Shown here piece by piece: positions 24,320 to 32,211 of a stretch of DNA of 64,000 nt. The first letter of the stretch is position 1. Each line of letters begins with the position of its first letter. The stretch spans positions 1 to 64,000 of the forward strand of contig JAAWNQ010000003.1 in assembly GCA_022799035.1 (NCBI GenBank), given 5' to 3'. The DNA comes from Oscillospiraceae bacterium (GTDB lineage Bacteria; Bacillota; Clostridia; Oscillospirales; Oscillospiraceae). The notes below the pieces were generated by a model, which saw only the letters and a list, made by a program, of their open reading frames with translations, made no database searches and had not been told where the DNA came from. The position numbers and the translations under genes were made by a program.

Positions 24320-25381
24320 TTGGCAGCCAGGGTCTACGATAAGATCCCTATTGTGGATACCGCCAGACGGTGTGGGCTTGTCCTCGACTCCCGAACGCTC
24401 CGGCGTGAGGAAGTGGAGGCAAGCTGTCCCTTCTGCGGTGACCACGGGGTAGGAAAGTACCATTTAAGTCTCAACACGGTTACTGACCTATACCGCTGTA
24501 ATCTCTGCGGAGCCGGCGGTAACAGCGTGACCATGTACGCCCGGTTGATGGGCGTCAGCACCAAAGAGGCGTATCGGGCGTTAAAGGAGGAGGGCAAGGT
24601 CTATCCTATGCCCCACCAGCCAACGCCCCAAAAAACAGAACAGGAACCCATCCCCCTGGAGCAGAGACACCTCATGTACTCGGATATGCTGGAGCATTTG
24701 ACCCTCCTGCCTGCTCATGAGGACAATCTGCTGGAGCGGGGGCTATCCCGGGAACGAATCCAGCGCAACCAATACTGTAGTATGCCGGAAACGGAGCGGG
24801 GGCGGCGGCTTCTTGCCGCCCTCCTGCGTTCCTGCGGCCATGATCTGCTGGGCCTGCCGGGGTTTCGGACTTATTATGGAGAGTGGACGCTCAGTGGCCC
24901 CAACGGTTTTTTGATCCCCGTCCGCAATAAGGATGGGCTGATCCAGGGCCTGAAGATACGCTTGGATGACGGTGACTCAGACCGCAAATACCGCTGGCTC
25001 TCCAGTCGTGGACGACCTGGCGGGGCCCGGAGCTATTCCTGGATTCATGTTACAGGCGATACCACCAAAAAGCGGGCTTTCCTCACAGAAGGGCCGCTCA
25101 AAGGGGACGTGGCCAGCTTTCTGGCCCATGACGCTCTCTTTGTCTGCATCGGCGGCGTCAACGCTATCCACGGGTTAAAAGACACTCTTGTGGATCTCGG
25201 CGTCACAGAAGCAGTGGAGGCTATGGACATGGATCAGATGACCAACGAGCGAGTCCGCAAAGCCATCCGTGCCATTCGGCAGGAAGTCCAGTCGATCCGC
25301 GGTATCAAGTATTCTAAGTACACATGGAACCCGACCTACAAGGGGGTAGATGACTACTTTCTCAGTCGGGCAGCAATATAA
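24320..25381 (+). CDS. DNA primase, CHC2 zinc finger and Toprim-like
   Basis: 353 residues. The N-terminal zinc-binding domain reads CPFCGDHGVGKYHL...YRCNLCGAGGN (about residues 35-65), a CHC2-type primase finger. Further on, FLTEGPLKGDVASF (about 254) provides the Toprim glutamate, and the segment VEAMDMDQMTNE (about 298) the Toprim acidic pair. It would make RNA primers for lagging-strand or element replication. It is shorter than DnaG and lacks the helicase-binding C-terminal domain. TTG at 24320 follows AAAAGGAGGG. Confidence 0.85.
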   Translation: MAARVYDKIPIVDTARRCGLVLDSRTLRREEVEASCPFCGDHGVGKYHLSLNTVTDLYRCNLCGAGGNSVTMYARLMGVSTKEAYRALKEEGKVYPMPHQPTPQKTEQEPIPLEQRHLMYSDMLEHLTLLPAHEDNLLERGLSRERIQRNQYCSMPETERGRRLLAALLRSCGHDLLGLPGFRTYYGEWTLSGPNGFLIPVRNKDGLIQGLKIRLDDGDSDRKYRWLSSRGRPGGARSYSWIHVTGDTTKKRAFLTEGPLKGDVASFLAHDALFVCIGGVNAIHGLKDTLVDLGVTEAVEAMDMDQMTNERVRKAIRAIRQEVQSIRGIKYSKYTWNPTYKGVDDYFLSRAAI

Positions 25382-25397
25382 ACGAGGTGTAATCTAA

Positions 25398-26006
25398 ATG
25401 AATAAAACACTTGTAAAAGTCAGGAAAATGGATAAGTACCTCTACTTCTGTACCATTACCAAAGAACGGAAATCTCCGCACAGCTTTATGATCTCCACAG
25501 GCGTCTTAGATGATCTCTACGACTTGACCACTGCTATCCTGTGTGAGTATGACTGCGGCTCCTTTGCCCGGATATGGCGAGACCCGCTGCGTAAGACGGT
25601 ACATATCCGTTTTTACTGGCTTCACAGCGATGGTGTCCGTTTTGAAGGCTGGGAGCAGACCATCATCATTCCCTTTCAGGAGTTGATGGCCTTCAACAAG
25701 GGCTATATGGGAGATACCTGGTCGTTTTTATCCCTGGAGAATTACCATGGCCCCAAATTGGTGTTTTGTAAAACGGACAACCTGCATTCGGCGGTCAATA
25801 ACCCCGTTGTGCGGAAAAAGTTGAGCCGTTTCCTGCGAGATAACTTCCGCTGGCCTGATTGGGATGAGATCCGTTTTTACAACGATCTGATTCCATACAG
25901 CTTTTTCTTCCAGACAGTACGAGATGGCCGTATCGGTATTTCCGGCGGCGTAATTCTACATGAGCAGGACAACATGAAAAAGGCCCAATACGCTCTTCAT
26001 ACTTAA
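25398..26006 (+). CDS. Hypothetical protein (202 aa)
   Basis: No recognised family. Rich in aromatic residues (Tyr, Phe, Trp) with repeated beta-like stretches. ATG at 25398 follows ACGAGGTG. It lies between the primase and the next hypothetical gene with short gaps, so it belongs to the same operon. Confidence 0.55.
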   Translation: MNKTLVKVRKMDKYLYFCTITKERKSPHSFMISTGVLDDLYDLTTAILCEYDCGSFARIWRDPLRKTVHIRFYWLHSDGVRFEGWEQTIIIPFQELMAFNKGYMGDTWSFLSLENYHGPKLVFCKTDNLHSAVNNPVVRKKLSRFLRDNFRWPDWDEIRFYNDLIPYSFFFQTVRDGRIGISGGVILHEQDNMKKAQYALHT

Positions 26007-26024
26007 AGAAAAGGAGATTTCAAG

Positions 26025-27002
26025 ATGAGTAATCCTATTAACATGAACTCTTTCATCTGCGCCGCCGAGGGCGATGAGACTCACATGCTGGGTAAATTCC
26101 TTTATTTCTCCCTGTCCAATCTGCTGGTGGAAAAAGATGCTCTTTCCAAACTCTGTGAAGAGATGAAAATTCCCCATGCTGGAGGATCCCGTCTCTCTGT
26201 CGGTGATGCTTTCCGCTCTGCCACCGGCGATATTAAAGAGCAGATCCCCGTAACCTATATGGGGGAAACACATATCTATCGAATTTACTGCCGGGACAAT
26301 AAGCGTTCCACCACCAGCGTCATATCCCGGGAACTGGTTAAGGAGACCATGCACCAGGAAACCAACCAATATGAGAAGCTGGCCAATATCAGCTATGATA
26401 AGGAAGATGGGGCCTTTCGCTGTGATAACATGGTTTCGGATGAGGTGGTCGATGTCCCTGGCTTCTGCCGTAGAGCGGAGGAGCTGTTTGAGCTTTATCA
26501 GCGGTGCGCCAACCGCAAGCAGATCGAAACCATCTGCACCAACTACCTCCGCAGCCTGGAGGCCACTAAGCTGAGTGTTACGGGACATATGTACTTTGTC
26601 CCCAATATTCACATGGACAAGGTGTCCGTCTTTGAGGACTTCATTTCTCTGCTGGGAGGTTTGAATAAGAGCGGCACTCCCTTAACGGTCAACAGCTTCT
26701 ATCTCATTGACGATGAGAAACAGCGGGGCAAGATGACCGAGGAGTTCTACGCCGCGGTGAAGAAAGAGATCGCCGAGTACCAGGAGCGGTGCGACTATTT
26801 TATCCGATCCGGCAGTCAAAGCCCGGCTATTATGGATCGCTGGGTATTGAAAGTTCGGGCGTTGGAGCAGAAAAAGCTCCACTATGAGCAGGTGCTTCGC
26901 CGTGAGTTGAACGGATTGGACGATGAGTTTGCTACTCTGAAATTCCTTTCTCAAGAGCTTCAGGCGAGGGCGCATAACATCCGATTTCAAAAAGCAGCTT
27001 AA
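26025..27002 (+). CDS. Hypothetical protein (325 aa), last gene of the long operon
   Basis: No family assigned with confidence; the length and the N-terminal 'MSNPINMNSFICAAEGDETH' are reminiscent of conserved proteins in element operons that also carry DUF6094 genes. An N-terminal helical region, a central beta region (VTGHMYFVPNIHMDKV) and a C-terminal Lys/Glu-rich helix are seen. ATG at 26025 follows GAAAAGGAG. A strong terminator follows. Confidence 0.55.
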   Translation: MSNPINMNSFICAAEGDETHMLGKFLYFSLSNLLVEKDALSKLCEEMKIPHAGGSRLSVGDAFRSATGDIKEQIPVTYMGETHIYRIYCRDNKRSTTSVISRELVKETMHQETNQYEKLANISYDKEDGAFRCDNMVSDEVVDVPGFCRRAEELFELYQRCANRKQIETICTNYLRSLEATKLSVTGHMYFVPNIHMDKVSVFEDFISLLGGLNKSGTPLTVNSFYLIDDEKQRGKMTEEFYAAVKKEIAEYQERCDYFIRSGSQSPAIMDRWVLKVRALEQKKLHYEQVLRRELNGLDDEFATLKFLSQELQARAHNIRFQKAA

Positions 27003-27009
27003 ATGAAAG

Positions 27010-27050
27010 ACAGGGACACCACAATTACCGTGGTGTCCCTGTTCTATTTT
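27010..27050 (+). terminator. Rho-independent terminator ending the long operon
   Basis: CAGGGACACCAC pairs with GTGGTGTCCCTG, loop AATTACC, then TTCTATTTTTT. Confidence 0.9.
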
Positions 27051-27079
27051 TTAGATTTTATTCGACATTTTCCTTCAAG

Positions 27080-27115
27080 CCTCCTATCATAAAACCATCA
27101 CTTTATGATAGGAGG
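27080..27115 (+). promoter_or_regulatory. 14-bp perfect hairpin sequestering the recombinase ribosome site
   Basis: CCTCCTATCATAAA (27080-27093) is the exact reverse complement of TTTATGATAGGAGG (27102-27115), with an 8-nt loop. The AGGAGG in the right arm is the ribosome site of the recombinase (ATG at 27123). In RNA the site would be paired, so expression would require opening of the hairpin; as DNA it could be an operator. No T run follows, so it is not a terminator. Confidence 0.8.
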
Positions 27116-27122
27116 TTCTTTT

Positions 27123-28034
27123 ATGTCCGTACTTACAGATCAGATCAGTGGCTACCTCCATGCCTGTAAATCGGAGAAGAGGCTATCCCCGGATACCCTC
27201 AAAGCATACCGAATTGATCTCGCCCAATTTGCCGCTTTCGCTCAGGAGGGTGTTGTAGACAAAGCCTTGTTAGGCCGCTATGCCGCCCATCTGAATCAGA
27301 ACTTCTCCCCCCGATCCGTCAAACGAAAGCTGGCAAGTGTCCGGGCTTTTTACAGTGCCCTGGAGGAACTGGACGCGGTAGAGGAAAACCCTTTTCGCCG
27401 CTTTCAACTTCACATCTCCTACCCCAAGGAGTTGCCCCGAGTCATCCCCACCAGTAAAGTGGAGGCGTTGCTCCGAAACGCATACGGGCAGTACAAAAGC
27501 AGCTCAGATCGCTGGGCACTACGTGACATTCTTGTTCTGGAGCTTTTGTTTGATACAGGAATGCGGGTATCTGAACTTTGCAAGCTGACGCCAGAAACAT
27601 TCCAGCTCACCCCGAGCGGACTCTGGCTGCTCATCCACGGCAAGGGACGTAAAGAACGGGTGCTCCAAATTGCCACGGCTGAAGTGGTGTCGCTTGCAAG
27701 AGAGTATTGGAGCGTGTTTGAAGCTGACATCCATGCTGCCGGCTTTATTTTACTCAACCGAAGGAACCGGCCTTTAACCCCGCAAGGAGTTCGGCAACTC
27801 ATCTCACGGCATATCCAAGCAGCGGCGGTACAGGGTCATTTTACTCCCCACATGTTCCGGCACACATTTGCGACTGCGTTGCTGGACGGCGGCGCGGATA
27901 TACGCTACATCCAGACTTTGCTGGGCCATAGTTCCATCTCCACCACAGAGATCTACACCCATGTGGCAACAGGCCGGCAATCGGCTATTCTGGCACAACG
28001 TCACCCGCGAAATACGATGACTTTTTCCGCCTAA
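27123..28034 (+). CDS. Tyrosine recombinase (XerC/XerD-like)
   Basis: 303 residues from ATG 27123 (8 nt after AGGAGG). The N-terminal SAM-like core-binding domain is followed by the catalytic domain with Arg in TGMRVSEL, Lys in GKGRKERV, H-x-x-R in HMFRHTFAT, His in LLGHSS and the nucleophile Tyr in TTEIYTHV, the complete set. It would catalyse site-specific strand exchange, as in integration/excision or dimer resolution of an element. No clear attachment site or excisionase is recognisable around it. The terminator after it and the AT-rich island beyond mark a possible insertion boundary. Confidence 0.9.
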   Translation: MSVLTDQISGYLHACKSEKRLSPDTLKAYRIDLAQFAAFAQEGVVDKALLGRYAAHLNQNFSPRSVKRKLASVRAFYSALEELDAVEENPFRRFQLHISYPKELPRVIPTSKVEALLRNAYGQYKSSSDRWALRDILVLELLFDTGMRVSELCKLTPETFQLTPSGLWLLIHGKGRKERVLQIATAEVVSLAREYWSVFEADIHAAGFILLNRRNRPLTPQGVRQLISRHIQAAAVQGHFTPHMFRHTFATALLDGGADIRYIQTLLGHSSISTTEIYTHVATGRQSAILAQRHPRNTMTFSA

Positions 28035-28078
28035 TTTCAAAGAGCCGCCGGAGAACCCGGCGGCTCTTATCTTTGAAA
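28035..28078 (+). terminator. Rho-independent terminator after the recombinase
   Basis: Very stable stem: AGAGCCGCCGG / CCCGGCGGCTCT with an outer TTTCAAAG / CTTTGAAA pair; a short T-rich stretch lies within. Confidence 0.8.
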
Positions 28079-28079
28079 G

Positions 28080-28099
28080 GATAATATTAAATTATCATT
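28080..28099 (+). repeat. 20-bp dyad, copy A
   Basis: GATAATATTAAATTATCATT, containing a GATAAT/ATTATC inverted repeat. It is identical, in inverted orientation, to 31670-31689, and lies 28 bp upstream of the ATP-grasp start. It could be a shared operator or the ends of a cassette. Confidence 0.75.
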
Positions 28100-28126
28100 C
28101 TAACTTACATGTGGGGAGCGATGGAC

Positions 28127-29185
28127 ATGAGTTGCGCGGATATTAGATACAACTTAGAGCAGCTGATCGACTGTGCCAAAAAGAACTGTGATTCCATATA
28201 CATAGTCATGATTGCGAGTGTGATGGAAGCGTCGGATGCGTGGGCGGACTATAGGACACATTCAGTAAAAACCAGCTATCTTGCTCGTCGCAGCTTAGAT
28301 GAAATCATAGCGTCTTTCCGTAAATACAGTAGATATGTAGAAATTTACACGGATGTCGAAGATTTCCTAAAGGCATATTATACTGGGTCATTGAGTTTTG
28401 AGCCGACAATGATTTTTGAAACCAGTTCAAAGGGAATTGGAAAGGGGCGTGATGCGCTGATACCAACACTTTGCGATTTGCTGAAGTATCCTCATATCGG
28501 TTCTGATGCGCCGGCCTGTATTATATGCTCATCCAAATACCAGTGGACAAGTATCCTGCGTGCCAATGGAATCTCAGTTCCAGATAGCTACTATTTCTCT
28601 CACGGTCATTGGTTGAATGAGCCTGTATGTGGACAGAAATATATTTTGAAATTAAATAATGAATGTGCAAGCATTGGACTATCGGCAGATTCAGTTATGG
28701 TGTATGATGGGATAAATTTGACTAAAAAAGCAGAACAACTTTATAAAGACTATGGCCAAACAGTGATTGCACAATCTTTTATAGCAGGATATGAAGTAGA
28801 GGTACCAATTTTAATAAATCAAAAATTCCAGGCTGTTTTGCCTCCTATTGGTCTTTCTGCTAAAGGCTTAAAATGTCTTAAAGATAATTTCTTTGATTAC
28901 GATACAATATATGATGACGATTATACCCTATATGATTTTTCGTCTGTTAGCCATGAAATGGCATCCATGCTACAAAATGCAGTTCCGAAAATTATTAAAT
29001 CCTTGGATTTGACCGGCTATATGAGAGTTGATTTTCGTGTTACCGAAGATGGACGCTATTATGTTATTGATGTGAACAATGACCCTTGCATCACTTCATG
29101 TGGATCATTCCTAAAAAGTATAGAACTTCTGGGCATTTCCCCAGAAGACATTGCAGGCATACTTATAGGGAACAGATTAATTTAA
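28127..29185 (+). CDS. ATP-grasp family ligase
   Basis: About 352 residues. The region SSKYQWTSILRANGISVPDS (about 140-160), then YILKLNNECASIGLSAD and the C-terminal YMRVDFRVTEDGRYYVIDVNNDP (about 310-330), shows the D-alanine-D-alanine ligase-like ATP-grasp fold, with ATP- and Mg-binding residues in the V-I-D-V-N-N-D-P block. Such enzymes form amide bonds between amino acids or peptides. No precursor peptide is seen nearby. ATG at 28127 is chosen for its 8-nt spacing from GGGGAG; ATG at 28121 is also possible. The gene is AT-rich and ends convergently on the NTPase gene, overlapping by 4 nt. Confidence 0.7.
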   Translation: MSCADIRYNLEQLIDCAKKNCDSIYIVMIASVMEASDAWADYRTHSVKTSYLARRSLDEIIASFRKYSRYVEIYTDVEDFLKAYYTGSLSFEPTMIFETSSKGIGKGRDALIPTLCDLLKYPHIGSDAPACIICSSKYQWTSILRANGISVPDSYYFSHGHWLNEPVCGQKYILKLNNECASIGLSADSVMVYDGINLTKKAEQLYKDYGQTVIAQSFIAGYEVEVPILINQKFQAVLPPIGLSAKGLKCLKDNFFDYDTIYDDDYTLYDFSSVSHEMASMLQNAVPKIIKSLDLTGYMRVDFRVTEDGRYYVIDVNNDPCITSCGSFLKSIELLGISPEDIAGILIGNRLI

Positions 29186-31593
29186 TTACTCCAGATTTGC
29201 AAGTCGCTAAACAAAAGCCATTTTCCCCAAAAGTTCCATGCCGGGCCAACAAACGGGCCAGGGAGATCATTCCAATTTGGGGCCAATAAATCGAAATGAA
29301 CGCTATTGCTGATTTGCTCCAATATGATACGTTGTCGGGTGGCGAAATAGTCATGATCGTGATCCAATGGACGCAAACAAAAAACTTTTTCTAAGTCTGC
29401 CTGGTCTAATGGCTCGATTTCCGCAAGGTGCCTTATAATGTAATAATTATTTCCAACGATATAGGGATAGTAGTCATCAACCCCTTCAATATAACAAATC
29501 TCATTATATAAGATTTCAATTTGATTTGCAGCGGACACAAAGTCTCCTTGATAGCATAACATTATAATCTGATTGTTTCTCAAAAGGATGCTCGAAATTA
29601 TATCATCAGATTTCGCTTGTATTAGGTCATTCATTTGATCTACAGCAAGCTGAATTTCCTCTTTCCCATTCATTTGGCCACCCAACAGTTCAGCAATCAA
29701 CAAATTGTTAACGAGTGAACTGGTTATGCCGTGTGAAAAGGGTTCTTGCTCTAAAAGGACTATGGCTTCTGTCAATAATTCCATTGCTTCTTGGAATTTT
29801 CCCATAACTGTGGAATTTGCACCACAGTTAATTAGGGCAATATAATATGGAAATCTACTTGGGGAATGATCTAAATTATCACGGAAAAACTTTAAGGCTT
29901 CTTTAGTATAAAGGTAAGCGGTGTCAATAGAATAGCAATAATTGCATTTAGACAGAAAATCATAATCAAGCAACTCAATACCTCGGTCAGTGGATGCAAA
30001 CTTTCTTTTAGTTCTGTCTATTTTTTTCAGCAGATCAAACATATCTTGATCATGCAATTCATATTGGGCACCTACTGCTAATAAGGCAGCTCGCATCCAT
30101 TGATAAGGAGATTGCCGATAAAAACCATCATCTTCTACCCAACTCTGTAAGGTTGTCAGTGCCTCTGAATATGTTGACTGCATAATAGAGCCGTTGATTT
30201 TTCCAACCGCTCTAATATAGTCAGCTTCAAAAAGAAGACGCGGTTCACTAAAGTGATACATTGCGTTTTGTGCCCCGCAATAATCTCCGTTGATGACACT
30301 TTCATAAAGACTTATTAGGTTTTGATAGGCCGTGATAAGGTTGCATTTATGAAGGAGTTCACGTTGTGATTCTGGAAGAATAGGGAGCGAACGATATGTA
30401 TGGTATTCCTTTATTGCAGATAAAATGTAGAAAATAGCGGCTTCTCGGTTCTCTCCCGCTTTAAGCATTTCATCTGCAATGTATGTATAGTTTGATGGCA
30501 TTAGTTCACATATGCACTTAGCTAATTCAAGATGGAAACGCTTATTTTTTTTGTTGTTTTCCTTGAATGACTGCCAAATTGCATGGTAAGAAAAAGCCAA
30601 AAAGTCGATTTCATCCATCATAATGTTATAACTTACAACATCATCAATACTTTCAATAAAGGTTGCAGAATCAAATTGAACAAAGTGAGCAAGCAATTTC
30701 CTATACACCCGTTCTCCAATTAGAGAAGCGCGATTGAGCAGTTCAACCGCATTGTCATATCGTAGTTCTCCTAACGCTTCTTGTAAGCGATATAAAATTA
30801 TTTCTTGATATTGATCGCCGTGGCTTAAAGTGTCTCCGTTTTCTTCCATTAAGTTAATTAGTTGTATAACGATACCAATGTTGCCTCCAGACAATTTCTG
30901 AATCTGTTGAAGAACATCGGGAGGGAAATTACTTCTTGGAAATAGTTTCTGCACCACTGTTTGTATCTGTTTATCTGGAATAGGCTGTAAATCAAAAAGT
31001 TGATCAAGTTGTTCCATACTAATGGAAATTTCTGATTTTGAGCTGGATGCAGTACAGATAAAAATACATGCTTTTGTAGGAAAGGCTTTAGACATTAGTT
31101 TTTGGAGAAAGCAAATAGATGCTCTGTCCCAGGTGTCAATTTCCTCGCAGAAAAAAACCGGATTTTTGTGTCCAACTAAACGTTCCATCCTTGCCAAGAG
31201 CTCAGATTCCGTGCTATTAAATATAGTGGGATAGACTTTCTTTAATGAAAGTAGTTGTGAAATACATTTCCCCACATATGGAACAACTTCAACGAATGTT
31301 TTTCCCAAATTTTGAGCGTTTGCCTGGCTTACTTTCTCTTCATTTGAAAGCATCGTAATAAATGGAGCAAAATCAAATCTGGAATCCAGCCCTGATATCT
31401 TTATATGACAATGAATTATTTGAAGGTTAGGCTTTGTCAAAAAAAATCCCTTCAGCTGATTTACTAAGTAATGCTTACCTCCCCCGGATGGAGCTGTAAT
31501 CAGATACCTTGCTGAAACACTATAATCGTGTGTAATTTTTCTGATCACTTCAGATTGTCCTATCAAATCTTCGATCACACGATAATCATTCAT
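29182..31593 (-). CDS. STAND-like NTPase with helical-repeat C-terminus
   Basis: 803 residues. The P-loop is TAPSGGGKHYL (about residues 32-42), and Walker B is VFFCEEID (about 145-152), followed by IFICTASSS, a sensor-1-like position. From about 350 to the end there are helical TPR-like repeats (ALGELRYDNAVELLNRAS, AKCICELMPSNY, AMELLTEAIVLLEQE). This is the layout of STAND signal-transduction ATPases, which act as sensors in regulation or phage defence, but no N-terminal effector or C-terminal HTH is visible. ATG at 31593 follows AGAAGGAG. The promoter region carries dyad copy B at 31670. The very AT-rich base composition differs from the flanking genes and points to recent transfer. Confidence 0.65.
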   Translation of the reverse strand: MNDYRVIEDLIGQSEVIRKITHDYSVSARYLITAPSGGGKHYLVNQLKGFFLTKPNLQIIHCHIKISGLDSRFDFAPFITMLSNEEKVSQANAQNLGKTFVEVVPYVGKCISQLLSLKKVYPTIFNSTESELLARMERLVGHKNPVFFCEEIDTWDRASICFLQKLMSKAFPTKACIFICTASSSKSEISISMEQLDQLFDLQPIPDKQIQTVVQKLFPRSNFPPDVLQQIQKLSGGNIGIVIQLINLMEENGDTLSHGDQYQEIILYRLQEALGELRYDNAVELLNRASLIGERVYRKLLAHFVQFDSATFIESIDDVVSYNIMMDEIDFLAFSYHAIWQSFKENNKKNKRFHLELAKCICELMPSNYTYIADEMLKAGENREAAIFYILSAIKEYHTYRSLPILPESQRELLHKCNLITAYQNLISLYESVINGDYCGAQNAMYHFSEPRLLFEADYIRAVGKINGSIMQSTYSEALTTLQSWVEDDGFYRQSPYQWMRAALLAVGAQYELHDQDMFDLLKKIDRTKRKFASTDRGIELLDYDFLSKCNYCYSIDTAYLYTKEALKFFRDNLDHSPSRFPYYIALINCGANSTVMGKFQEAMELLTEAIVLLEQEPFSHGITSSLVNNLLIAELLGGQMNGKEEIQLAVDQMNDLIQAKSDDIISSILLRNNQIIMLCYQGDFVSAANQIEILYNEICYIEGVDDYYPYIVGNNYYIIRHLAEIEPLDQADLEKVFCLRPLDHDHDYFATRQRIILEQISNSVHFDLLAPNWNDLPGPFVGPAWNFWGKWLLFSDLQIWSN

Positions 31594-31669
31594 AATTATT
31601 TCTCCTTCTACCTGCTCAACGATAACGCTAATTGTTCATTGATATAGCGTTTTTAGCGGTTATGAAGCA

Positions 31670-31689
31670 AATGATAATTTAATATTATC
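31670..31689 (-). repeat. 20-bp dyad, copy B
   Basis: Exact inverted copy of 28080-28099, placed 77 bp upstream of the NTPase start on the minus strand. A TATACT box lies just upstream of it on the same strand, so the dyad would be in the leader or operator position. Confidence 0.75.
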
Positions 31690-31797
31690 TGGTTTTTAGT
31701 ATATCACACCATTCAGCCCAATGCACTATATTCTTACAATTTTAGTAGAAATTCCCCTTAGGGCAAATTCTATACCCTTGCTTGCATAAGCGACATT

Positions 31798-32211
31798 TTA
31801 TAACATAACGCTAAAGATAGGACTCTGAATGGCAGAGATCTCATCAATAGGCACCTCGCTGCCATCCTGCATAATGATGGCGCGCTTTAGCTCATCCGCC
31901 TTCTTAACGTGGCCTGTAGAAGAGACGTAGCTGCCGCCACTCTTCCGAGTGTCTGGCCGAAACCAAGTCACCGTTACCTCGGCATCCAGCTCAATAGCCA
32001 GACGGAGCCGGGCATCCAGCTCTGCCACCTCGTCCTCAGTCAGCGCGGGCCGCTCATCGGTGAGCCGTGCAGCCTCCTTGACCACTGCTTCATATCCCGT
32101 AAGTGCGGCGAAAGGGGCAAATTGCGCTGCCCGGTCATGCCGGGACATCCGGGGCCGAGTCTTTGACGTGTGATGGGGTAAAGACAGTAAATCATCGTAG
32201 TTTCCGCTCAT
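31798..32211 (-). CDS. YolD-like protein
   Basis: 137 residues with the YolD pattern: RMSRHDRAAQFAPFAALTGYE near the N-terminus, then an acidic helix (TEDEVAELDARLRLAIEL) and a beta-rich C-terminus. YolD-like proteins are encoded with UvrX/UmuC-type Y-family polymerases and are assumed to help them. The start overlaps the stop of the polymerase gene at 32208 (ATGA). Transcribed from the LexA-like promoter upstream of the polymerase. Confidence 0.85.
   Translation of the reverse strand: MSGNYDDLLSLPHHTSKTRPRMSRHDRAAQFAPFAALTGYEAVVKEAARLTDERPALTEDEVAELDARLRLAIELDAEVTVTWFRPDTRKSGGSYVSSTGHVKKADELKRAIIMQDGSEVPIDEISAIQSPIFSVML

Noticed and set aside
27080-27115. Terminator for the long operon
   Set aside because: No T run, and a clear terminator is at 27010-27050; the AGGAGG in the arm points to translation control.
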